A stretch of 64,000 nt of DNA, taken from Limnomonas spitsbergensis. Its lineage: Eukaryota; Chlorophyta; Chlorophyceae; Chlamydomonadales. Positions 32,095 through 40,945 of the stretch are shown piece after piece; within the stretch, counting starts at the first letter, position 1, and the number at the start of each line of letters is the position of its first letter. The stretch lies in the NCBI GenBank assembly GCA_037349105.1, contig JAYJMM010000103.1, positions 1,922,001 through 1,986,000 on the forward strand, given 5' to 3'. A program made the position numbers and the translations under genes. The notes beneath the pieces are model-generated. The model was not told the DNA's origin. It saw only the letters and a list, made by a program, of their open reading frames with translations, and ran no database searches.

Positions 32095-32190
32095 CAGGTG
32101 CATTTGTGTCAAGTTCTTACAGCCAACAGAGCATCACATTTGATGCATGGGACATGTGCCAGTAAATCGGTACAGGCACTAGAAGGTGGG
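32095..32190 (-). repeat. LINE 3'-UTR fragment (reverse)
   Basis: Reverse complement of the segment ending the LINE at 45.1-46.3 kb: shares GATGCATGGGACATGTGCC, CGGTACAGGCACTA and TTACAG. Confidence 0.7.
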
Positions 32191-32195
32191 GAGCG

Positions 32196-32275
32196 CCCAA
32201 GCAGCCCGCACCAAGGGCGCTTTTCCCCTCTAGTTTACAAATGGAAAAGCGCGCTTGGGGCGGGCTGCGGGGGGA
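32196..32275. repeat. Hairpin repeat, arms of about 26 bp
   Basis: Arm GCAGCCCGCACCAAGGGCGC(TTTTCC) is followed after about 17 bp by GGAAAAGCGCGCTTGGGGCG(GGCTGC), its near-perfect inverse. Related half-arms recur at 32710-32745 and, reversed, at 32865-32895. Confidence 0.75.
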
Positions 32276-32424
32276 ACCGCACCTGGGTACAGGTGGGGGC
32301 CCCCACGCGCAAAATTACAAAAACAATGTATGCGAATTCGCGTAGCGAATGGCCCCGGGGCAGATCCTGCGAAACGGCTAAATTGGGGTCCCAACAGGTG
32401 AAGGGCCCCCCTCCCCCTGCCCAG

Positions 32425-32540
32425 ATTTTTAATATTCAATATACGGTATCAGTACTTCTATAATAGTACCCCCTGCCAATCCCCTGCCCCGATTTTTGAT
32501 ATTCAATACCGGTATGCGGTATCGATACTCCTATAATAGT
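32425..32540. repeat. Two-copy AT-rich repeat
   Basis: GATTTTTAATATTCAATA...TACTTCTATAATAGTAC occurs twice, about 70 bp apart. Confidence 0.75.
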
Positions 32541-32756
32541 ACTTTATACTGAAAAAAAAGTGCAGCTCACACGGGGCGGATCCATTTTGGGAAACACCCA
32601 TTTTGGGAAAGGGAAGAAGGGGGCCTCATCCGATGGGACCCTAATGGAGCCCCCCCCCTGCCCCCCCCTTCGAAAGAAAAGCCAAGTAGAAAAAAATTAG
32701 TATCCACCCCAAGCAGCCCGCCACAAGTGCGTTTTTCCCGCCTGTTTTCTTTCTGC

Positions 32757-32757
<1 letters not shown>

Positions 32758-32833
<76 letters not shown>
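32758..32833. repeat. (TC)n(AC)n compound microsatellite
   Basis: About 16 TC units followed by about 21 CA units; Z-DNA-prone. No gene. Confidence 0.95.
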
Positions 32834-32835
<2 letters not shown>

Positions 32836-33249
32836 CTGGTGTGTGAGGCAACAAATAAAAAAACCCAGAGGGGAAAAGCGCGCTTGGGCCCCTTAATTGT
32901 ACAGTGCTTGTTGCTCCTCTCGTGCTGAATGGAACCCAAGAACTGGAATTCTTGGACACGCTTCAGCCCGGCTCAACCTGGGCCGTATATACACACACAC
33001 ATGAGCTGGCTGTTAACGTTGCGCCACTGAGCTGGCTGTAGCGCTGCTGAGCGGCTGCCAAACTGGAGGATCCCGTTGCTGACATTGACCGGAGCTGTTC
33101 ATTGCACATTTACATTCGTGCAGGGGGTCCAACATGTGCTGTAGCCCTGCCGGGGTGTGGGCTAGCAGGGAAAGGTGACAAAGGTCCTACAGAAGAAGTA
33201 AGGAGCGCAGTTGTCGCCCCGCTCATAGAACAACACCCTCTGCAGGGGC

Positions 33250-33415
33250 ACCCGTTTTGAAGTTGTGTGAAGTTTAGGGTGAAGTTGAAGTTTAGATTGA
33301 AGTTTAGGGTAAAGTTTAGGGTGAAGTTTTTACAGTTCTTCCAAAGGAACATCACATTTCATGCTCGGGACAGGTGCCCATAAAGCGGTACAAGCGCGAA
33401 ACGAGCTAGGACAGC
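33250..33415 (-). repeat. LINE 3' end with ACTTCACCCTAA tail (reverse)
   Basis: In minus orientation the LINE 3'-UTR end (GGTACCGC...GATGTTCC...CTGTAAAAACTTCAC) is followed by variable ACTTCACCCTAA/ACTTTACCCTAA repeats. Compare 46270-46315, where ACTTCACAAAACTTCAC follows the same end. Confidence 0.7.
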
Positions 33416-33704
33416 GAACGACAAGACAGTGCCCCCCATGACCCATAGCGCAATGCCCCCTGCCGGGCACTTGGCTGCGTGAAAGCCCATCCGTAACTGA
33501 CGTACAAGCTATCGAGCAGAGGACTCAATGCAGGAAGTAGCAAGCTTCCCCCATTTTTGTATGCACTATGCAGTCCCAGATTCCTGGCTGGAGGAGAGAA
33601 GTCCAGGCTTGGACCTCTCTCCTATTATGAGAAGGGAAGTCCAAGGATACCCGAGCCTCCAAAACGTCCAGGCCTTAACTTAGTCTACCACATGTTCAAA
33701 AAAA

Positions 33705-33960
33705 CGCTAGGGCATCCCAAGAATGCATGCCCCGATACAGCTACTGACAGTCTGTGGCGCTGCATGCCTGGGGGGCCTGACCCGCCCCGCTCTCTCACCC
33801 TTCCCTATAAGCCTGGGCATTGAAAGCCATCCGCTTGTGCAGCTTCCTGGCAGCTTCCACATGCTTGCCATTACCCCTTGCTCAGCATCGCTGGCCGCAG
33901 CAGGCCTCACGCTGGCTGTCCGCTGTGCCATCCTCGGCCGTGCCAAGTGCCCCGCGCTGC
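33705..33960 (-). pseudogene. Decayed LINE Cys/His-domain fragment
   Basis: In minus orientation it keeps the pattern GGCAAGCATGTGGA...CAATGCCCAGGCTTATAGGGA, aligning with 36710-36790 and 52290-52340, but has no usable frame. Confidence 0.5.
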
Positions 33961-35690
33961 TGCTTCAAGTCTGTGCACACACAAGCACCAAGATTTTTGT
34001 TGTCATTCAGAATTTATGTTGGTTACCAGAAAAGCAGGGAGATCTTGGTGGCAGTGCCCTGTTGGCGATGCAGCTTCTGTTGCATGCCGACCAGTGCTGT
34101 GCCATTGCGTCGTAATTCAGAAATCGTGTCAGTAGTTACGGCCCCTTGCAGGAAAGCAGCTGAAATTGCCTTAAAATTTCGGTGACTGAGTAAGTCAGCT
34201 ACCCTAAGGACCGTTATCGGCATAGCCATGATGCCAACACAGCGCCCGCTCATGGCTGAATCCAGGCGCAATGGGATGACACATACACGTGTTTGGTGGT
34301 GGGTTCCCTGGCCCGCCCCCTCACACACAAGTCGCACCTGGCTGTGTGTCAGCACCTGCTCATAGAGTCATACATGCTGCATCCAAGAGTGCCTACTCTA
34401 ACACAACCTCCGTGACGGGTGCGGCTGTAGGTCAGTCACTGCCTGGCACAGCTCGGGATGGCTGCTCCCTGCTTCTGCTCCTCCAGGCAGCCAAGACCCC
34501 CCAGCGGGCAGTTGATGATGCTGATGGTAACATGTGATGAGAAACGCCAACGTGTGCTGATGCAGCGGGAAGTTAACCATATCCAGCAAAGGAGGGGAGG
34601 GGAGGCCTCTCAAGGGTCTGATTTTCAAAGTTTCGAGTTAAACAAATGGAGGATCGTGAGATCCTCCGTCCAGAAATTGTCGAACTGCCTTGCGGCGAAT
34701 TCGACGGGGTTTGGAAATAGTTTTCAACCAGCAATTATCGCGTCTCAGTAGAACTTCACGGACAGCGACATTGCCCCAAGCGCAAGAATGTACATCTGGC
34801 GAATCGTCGGCATCAGTGCATAGTCGGCACCGAAGACACGACTCGGCCGATGGTGGGGTTCTGCGACCAGAGTCAAGAACCCTGCAGGTGCTCACTCCCC
34901 CATAAAGCTTTGTCTTTTCGACAGTAATACTGCCGACTTCTTGGACGCTCATTCTTCTGACGGCTTTGCGGGCTCCCACTTGACGGCCGATTTTACGGAG
35001 AACTGGACAGCTCACACGTATTACACATTTGTACCTTCGGTTGATTGGCCTGCCCTTCGCCCCTTTGTCTACTGGGTCCTTATGTTATCATCCTAATTCA
35101 GTGGGGTGTTGGTTGTCCAGCGCTTGCTCTGCCCCTTCCGCCCTGTGTCCTCGTCATACAATCCAGCCATGGTCGCAGGCCCCACACTTACAAAAGGAAT
35201 CTCATGTGGACTCACACAAATACCATCGTACGTTCCCAATACAAACTCCATCATGCACAAGCGACACCACCATGCACAGCCTCATGCACGTAACGTAGCC
35301 ATGCCAGCCCGGCCCGGCCCATGCTATGGAGGGAGAGCAGTGGCGGAAGTTTGAAGGTTCCTCGACCAAGTCCACCCACTACCCTTTTGGCTCCATCTGC
35401 TTTGACCCTATGTAGCAGCACAGCGCCGACTGCCAACCCATGTCTGCCTGTCAGACTCAGATAGAACCATGCTGAAGCGTGTCCAGAAATTCTAAATTTT
35501 GGGCCCCCCCTGCCGACATGCATCAGGTTGGCGTTATGTGGGAGTTGCCTGCAGCCAAATAAGAGGCAGCATGGGCCAGTGGCCTCCTCTGGCCGCTTTG
35601 GCAGCGCCTGGACATCAGGATGCAGTCCAGCCTACTCAGCACATGCGTCATGAGACTGCCTGCACCCGCAGCCAGCTGGGGGGACATGAG
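33961..35690. other. No supported gene
   Basis: Short open frames only. A minus-strand frame, 34638-35015, has a Cys-rich pattern (CLRCRLC...HSCAWG) that could be another transposon remnant, but I cannot place it in a family. Confidence 0.5.
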
Positions 35691-35875
35691 GGTTTGAGGG
35701 AGATCCAGACGTTACAGCGGGATCGGTGTCAGCAGTTCAGAACACACCCCGTTTCTACAACGCTATGGTGGCACCCGTAATATTTGTATAAATTGGAAGA
35801 TATTTGCAAGACAGCCCATTCATAGCAGCAGCCATGGCGGCCGACAGGCAGTGCACCGAAAGGTGCACCTGGTGA
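35690..35875 (+). pseudogene. Decayed LINE RT C-terminal fragment
   Basis: Degenerate repeat of the next copy: GAGATCCAGACGTTACAGCG...TTCTACAACGC...CAAGACAGCCCATTCATAGC aligns with 35898-36010. Confidence 0.5.
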
Positions 35876-36310
35876 AATGAGCTGCTGGTTGCACTTGAGG
35901 AGCTGCAGATCCAGCCGTTACAACGAGGTTGGTGGCAGCATGTACTTCGCTTCTACAACGCAGCGGGAACACCAGCAGCACAGCAAGACAGTCCACTCAT
36001 GGCGGCAGCCATGGCAGCCGACATGCAGCTCGCTCTCAGGCAGGGCACCGGAGGGCGCGATTGGTGCAGTGAATTGCTAGGTGCCTTGCTGGAGCTGGAG
36101 CTGGGATCAGCCGTCCCCAAACAGCGCCAGACAGCGACTGACATGCAGCCGCTACCTGTCACAGAGGTGCTAGCGTTAGTTGATGCAACATACGAGCGGG
36201 GACACCTGGATGCAGCTGGCAGAGGGGACCCCAGAGATCCTGCCACTGAACACAGGTATGCGGCCGCCTACCGGACCTGGTTCCAGCCCACGGCGGGCGT
36301 GTTGAAATAG
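35876..36310 (+). pseudogene. LINE reverse-transcriptase C-terminal fragment
   Basis: An open plus-strand frame (upstream part before Met 35999) reads LEELQIQPLQRGWWQHVLRF and YNAAGTPAAQQDSPLMAAAM, then GGRDWCSELLGALLELE, ending at a stop at 36308-36310. The W-x-(R/H)-V-x-R-F-Y-N pattern is typical of the region downstream of the LINE RT core. No RT catalytic motifs precede it. Confidence 0.6.
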
Positions 36311-36575
36311 GGCAGCCGTAGGTGGATTTGGTAGGGTCCATAGGTGTACACAGAGGTCTGTAGGTACTGGGATGATCGCATCGGCTGGTGCTGGGATAGT
36401 GGGATGTCCGTGGGTGGACTGGGAGGTCCGTATTCGTAGGTGCGTGCATGATATCATCGGTTTGGTTCCGGGAGGTCCGTAGGTGCGTGCATGATCGCAT
36501 CGGTTGAAATAGGGCAAATAGGGATGTCCGTAGTAGGTGGAACGGGAGTTGCTGGGATGATCGCATCGGCATGCC
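36311..36575. repeat. Imperfect repeats with GATCGCATCGG and GTCCGTAGGTG
   Basis: GGGATGATCGCATCGGCTGG- and GTCCGTAGGTGCGTGCATGA-type units alternate several times with a period of 40-70 bp. Confidence 0.7.
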
Positions 36576-36589
36576 AAGGACCGCACCAG

Positions 36590-37300
36590 CAAAGGGCGTG
36601 TGCCCGTGTTTGCACAAACCTAAGGTTGCGTCTCGGCGAGGTTGGCACAACTGACACTAGAGGACGACGGCACAACAATCAGCAGCGTGACACACAGTAC
36701 TGCCAACGGTGATGGGCTAGGGGACATGGAAAGCGTGTGGAGGATGCGCTCCTTACTTGCTTCCAATGCCCTAGCCAGGAGCCGCACCAGCTGAAGGGAG
36801 TGTCCTTGCGAGCTTACGAACTTAAGGCTGCGGCTCGGCGCCGTCAGCACGATCGTCACTAGAGGACGGCGCAGCAGTCAGCACTCAGCAGCGTGACAGC
36901 CGGTGCTGCCAGCGATGATGGGGTAGGGGAGACGGCGAGCATGTGGAGGACGCGTTGCATGCATGCTTACAGTGCCCTAGGAGCCGCACTAGCACTAGGG
37001 CGCGCGCTCGTGTGCACTAACTTAAGGCTGCGACTCGGAGCGGCCAGCACAACTGATAATAGAGGACGGCGCAGCCATCAGCAGCGTGACACACGCTACT
37101 GCCAACGGTGATGGCTGAGGGACACGGCCAACATGTGGAGGATGCGCTGCATGTGTGCTTTCAATGTCCTAGCGTGAAAGAGAGGCTGAGGGAGAGAGGT
37201 TAGACAGGCCCTCAGGAGGGCGCTACAGACTTTCAACAGTTGTACCGGGGCAGGCTTGGGTGGGAGGCTCTGACCTTTGTTGAGGACGCTACAGGTAGGC
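36590..37300 (+). pseudogene. Three tandem LINE Cys/His-domain ends
   Basis: Three successive decayed copies (about 36590-36800, 36820-37000 and 37010-37300). Each has CTTAAGGCTGCGACTCGG, GAGGACGGCGCAGC..TCAGCAGCGTGACA, TACTGCCAACGGTGATGG and GTGGAGGATGCGCTGCATG. Only the third reaches the terminal part (LYRGRLGWEALTFVEDA-like). A tandem array of LINE 3' ends is unusual. Confidence 0.65.
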
Positions 37301-37466
37301 ATTAATGAGGCCTAGTTGGTTGTTTTTCTTTGCCTTCTTGGGGCATAGTTTTTATTCCCTATTTGTTTCTATCTTGCTTTCTTGTTGAAGGCTTGAGAGG
37401 GGTGGGGATAGTTTGGGCTGCCTTTTCCCTTTTTGTGTGAAAGGGTCTCTCCGTTTTTTCTATGTT

Positions 37467-37736
37467 CTTCTCCTTCTTTCCTTCTTTCCTTCTTTCCTTC
37501 TTTCCTTCTTTCCTTCTTTCCTTCTTTCCTTCTTTCCTTCTTTCCTTCTTTCCTTCTTTCCTTCTTTCCTTCTTTCCTTCTTTCCTTCTTTCCTTCTTTC
37601 CTTCTTTCCTTCTTTCCTTCTTTCCTTCTTTCCTTCTTTCCTTCTTTCCTTCTTTCCTTCTTTCCTTCTTTCCTTCTTTCCTTCTTTCCTTCTTTCCTTT
37701 TTTCCTTCTTTCCTTCTTTCCTTCTTTCCTTCTTCC
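37467..37736. repeat. (CCTTCTTT)n polypyrimidine tract
   Basis: About 270 bp of almost perfect TTTCCTTC repeats, pyrimidine-only on the + strand and mirror-symmetric, so triplex (H-DNA) prone. Open in many frames as low-complexity Phe/Leu/Ser or Lys/Glu/Arg; not coding. Confidence 0.95.
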
Positions 37737-37761
37737 CGTAAGTTCCTTTTCTCTTCTCCCA

Positions 37762-38460
37762 ACAGGACAGTTGGGCGCCCACGCGGCCAAGCCTTTTTGA
37801 GCAGGGCCCAGAGTTGTAATTTCATTGAACAGTAGTTTCGAGCTCCTAGCGGTATGTCATGTGATGAGGAAAATACCAGTGCTTGTTTAGGGTTTCTACT
37901 ATTTTTGCTTTGGTCACTTCTTTGGGAGGAACTTCTTTTGTATTTTGTTTTCCAGCCTTTTGATTTGTCCCTTCACTTTATTTTCCACTTTTCCTCCTTT
38001 CTTTTGTCCTGCCCCCCTCTGTGTGTATTTTATCTTTCCTCCCAACTCTTTAGTTAGGCGCCCACGCGGCCGAGCCTTTTTTGAGCAGGGCCCAGAAGTG
38101 TAACGTCATTGACCTATTCCTTGGTTGCACCAATCAGCCACGACAGAGCGACACATGTAGAAGCTTTTTGTTGAGCTGATTGCAATTGACCCCTCTCCCC
38201 TTTAGAAACATGATTTCTTCCTTTGACTGACCTTTCTTTCCCAGCCTTCTGTCTGCCCCTTGACTTCATTCCCCCCTTTTCACTTTTTTGTCATGACCCA
38301 CGTTTATTTGTCCCCCCCCCCAACCAATTTGTTGGGCGCCCTCGCGGCCGAGCTTTTTTGAGCAGGGCCCAGAGGTGTAACGTCCTTGGCAAAGGAGTTA
38401 AGCTTTGACTAGGTCTCCGGAGGCGCATGGGGGGGGGGAGTCTGGGGTCGTCATACATGC
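37762..38460 (+). repeat. Cluster of three GCGGCCGAGC-family copies
   Basis: Cores at about 37762-37830, 38053-38115 and 38332-38390, each preceded by a T/C-rich run and a GTTGGGCGCCC-like box and followed by AGCAGGGCCCAGAGGTGTAACGTCATTGA. The third passes into ACTAGGTCTCCGGAGGCG plus a G-run, as at 5380-5430. Confidence 0.8.
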
Positions 38461-39018
38461 TTTGATGATGGGGCATGTGGGCCTTTATTTTCTTGTATGG
38501 GAAATTATCTGGCATGATGGTTTGGGGAATATTTGAGGGGCTGGGGATTATTTCGGGATTATTTCATGACCCATCAGAGGACCATGCCATAGGATCTACT
38601 TCTCCCCACCTAAACAGAACCAGACTGGTAAAAGAGCAAGATGTGGATGGAGCCATGGAGCAGGAGTCAGTCATTCCCGATATAACTAAAGGGTATTCGG
38701 CACGGGTTAGTCTTTAGGGATTCTGAGGCGCTGGTGTCGTTTGCCTTTCCAGCCTTCTCTTTTGGTCCTTTTTGTTGTTGTTGTTGTTTGCCCCGGCCCT
38801 TATTAGTTTCTTCTCCTCCCTTCTGATCAGTGGGGCGTCCTCGCGGGCAAGCAGGGGTGGCATACGCTTGCTTTTGTGGACTTTTTTTTGAGAGGCTTTG
38901 TTCGGGGCTACTACTCTCTAGTGGAACTCAGGTGTCGGACTCGGTCTTCTTTGCTTTCCCGGCCTCTCCTTTTGTTACTTTCCCCCCCTCTTCCTTTTAG
39001 TTTCTTCTTTTCTCCCTT
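38461..39018. other. No supported gene
   Basis: T-rich sequence with a degraded family copy at 38825-38870 (GGGCGTCCTCGCGGGCAAGC). No recognisable coding. Confidence 0.5.
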
Positions 39019-39019
39019 C

Positions 39020-39085
39020 TGAACAGTTGGGCACCCACGTGGCCGAGCTTTGAGCGGGCCTAGAGGTGTAACGTCATTAACATAC
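39020..39085 (+). repeat. GCGGCCGAGC-family copy
   Basis: CTGAACAGTTGGGCACCCACGTGGCCGAGC, then GGGCCTAGAGGTGTAACGTCATTAAC. Confidence 0.8.
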
Positions 39086-39261
39086 CCATTTTCACCCAAC
39101 ACTGTGTACCCGGCCCCTGCAATAACGTCAAATTGTGCGTCATGCCGTACCACACCACGGTATCACATCACCACCTGACCATTCCCCCCTAGGCATCCGA
39201 ATTTTGAAGTACGCGGAGTATCATGTCTCACCGCCTAGAGAAGTGTGTTGGCATGATAATA

Positions 39262-39440
39262 ATTTGTTACACCTCTGGGCCTTGCTCACAAATAAAGCTC
39301 GGCCACGTCGGCAAGCAAAGATTCTGCTAGGAAGCTCAAGAAAGAAGGCACAAAAGAATTTATTAAGGGGAAGGACGCTCCACCCTCCAAACAACAACAA
39401 CAAAAAAGAAGGACAAGAAGACCGAATCCCCAAACCTCAA
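39262..39440 (-). repeat. GCGGCCGAGC-family copy (reverse) with longer flank
   Basis: ACACCTCTGGGCCTTGCTC...AGCTCGGCCACGTCGGCAAGC. The purine-rich flank and CCGAATCCCC...AAGAGACAAGCCTT also match 30530-30590, so the element extends about 170 bp. Confidence 0.7.
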
Positions 39441-39767
39441 GAGACAAGCCTTGTGCAAGTTAACATGAGTGTAAATCCCATCGGCGATGTATGCCATAGC
39501 CTGTCCGTGAGGCATTAGGGGTAACAATGAGCCTATGCATCACCAATCAGTCCATCAGATGTGATGAATTTGGGCGAGCCAGCCCATCCAGTTTGTAATG
39601 TGTGCCCCAGGTCAGGCTGCTGCTAGTGACATGGGAACACTGGGGACCTGGCAGCAAAACGTCGGGTCCTCATGTCCTCTGACATGCTGCATCAGGGTTT
39701 GCCATTGCTCCAGTGTTTATTTCTGCACACCAGACCCTCTTTGGCAGGTCTAAAGTTACCGAGATTC

Positions 39768-39885
39768 CTCACCTCCTCACCTCCTCGACCTCCTCACCTC
39801 CTCACCTCCTCGACCTCCTCACCTCCTCACCTCCTCACCTCCTCACCTCCTCACCTCCTCACCTACTCACCTCCTCGACCTTAGG
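39768..39885. repeat. CACCTCCTCACCTCCTCGAC repeat
   Basis: Short CCTCA/CCTCGAC tandem repeat, about 115 bp. Confidence 0.9.
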
Positions 39886-39957
39886 GGCAATTTCATCGAA
39901 CCATTGTACTCCTTTCCTTTTCCTCTGCCTTCAAAACAATAATCCAAACCCAACAAA

Positions 39958-40026
39958 TTTAGGCGCCCACGCAGCCGAGCCTTTTTCAACAGGGCCTAGA
40001 TAGAGCCATAGAGGTGTAACGTCATT
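39958..40026 (+). repeat. GCGGCCGAGC-family copy
   Basis: TTTAGGCGCCCACGCAGCCGAGC...GGGCCTAGA...GAGGTGTAACGTCATTG. Confidence 0.8.
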
Positions 40027-40273
40027 GTCCAACCAAAAGCATTGTGTACCATCGGGGAGCTGCCGCTTTCCAGCAGCCTGTCATAATGCCTTTCATAATG
40101 CCTTTCAACTCGACCAGGAGGTTCCTCTTTTAGTTAGAGTGTCAGCTCATACTCAAATCTTGTATACCATAAGTTGATAGGCGAACCTGGCGAAACATAA
40201 GGCAAAGTCTGTCCAGTGTCCACAGGTCACTCCATGGGGCTCCTAGACTGGTTTACTGTGCAACATTGCTTAT

Positions 40274-40945
40274 TTAAACGGGCTGCGGAGCCATGAACCC
40301 AACACACACCCCTTGGTGTGCATACACAGAAGCAGCATCCTCGGCATGAAAGAGGGCGCAGCGGAAGCAGAAGTGCCTCCCACAGCCCCCTCCCCGCCTC
40401 TCGCAGGTGACGTGCATGCATGACTTGTCTTTCATATACGCGCTCCGGCAGTTGGGGCATCGGCGCATGCGGTTGTCACCGTCAGGGTCCTTCAGGCCGT
40501 CGCTGAAGAACCTCTCCATGGCCTCGTCTCCAGTATCGTTTTCCTTGCGCCATTGTTGGTACTTGTCGCACCCGATGCTGGCATGCTGCGAGCTGGTGGT
40601 GTTGACCTGGCAGTGGCTGCACCACTGATGTCCCGGGTCCATGCAGCACTGGCACTGCCCATCATCTTCGTCCTCTAAGACAAAGAAACCCTTGCAGTTG
40701 GGCTCGATGCACGGGCGGAACCCAGGATCCTGGACGGGAGTCTGGCTGAGTTCCATGTACAGGTCCACCTCCTCGTCGTCAATGACCGAGAATATCTCAG
40801 TCTCGCTGATATCCCTCTTGCAGTTTATCCAGCAGGGCACTGGCATCTTCTTGTCGCGCAACGCAATGCCAATGAACATCTTAGCACAATCCCGGCAGCA
40901 TGTGTGTCCACATTGGTGAACCTCGAACCGTTCAGACATTTGCAC
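40274..40945 (-). CDS. RBR gene exon 6 (rest of RING1, IBR, RING2)
   Basis: Acceptor GCCCCTGGCAG|GTGCAA; 223 codons and a stop at 40274. Contains all remaining zinc ligands of RING1, IBR and RING2. Confidence 0.88.
   Translation of the reverse strand: MQMSERFEVHQCGHTCCRDCAKMFIGIALRDKKMPVPCWINCKRDISETEIFSVIDDEEVDLYMELSQTPVQDPGFRPCIEPNCKGFFVLEDEDDGQCQCCMDPGHQWCSHCQVNTTSSQHASIGCDKYQQWRKENDTGDEAMERFFSDGLKDPDGDNRMRRCPNCRSAYMKDKSCMHVTCERRGGGCGRHFCFRCALFHAEDAASVYAHQGVCVGFMAPQPV

Noticed and set aside
34638..35015. Minus-strand 125-codon Cys-rich frame as a host gene
   Set aside because: No recognisable family, no matching exons around it, and it sits in repeat-rich DNA; left as possible transposon debris.
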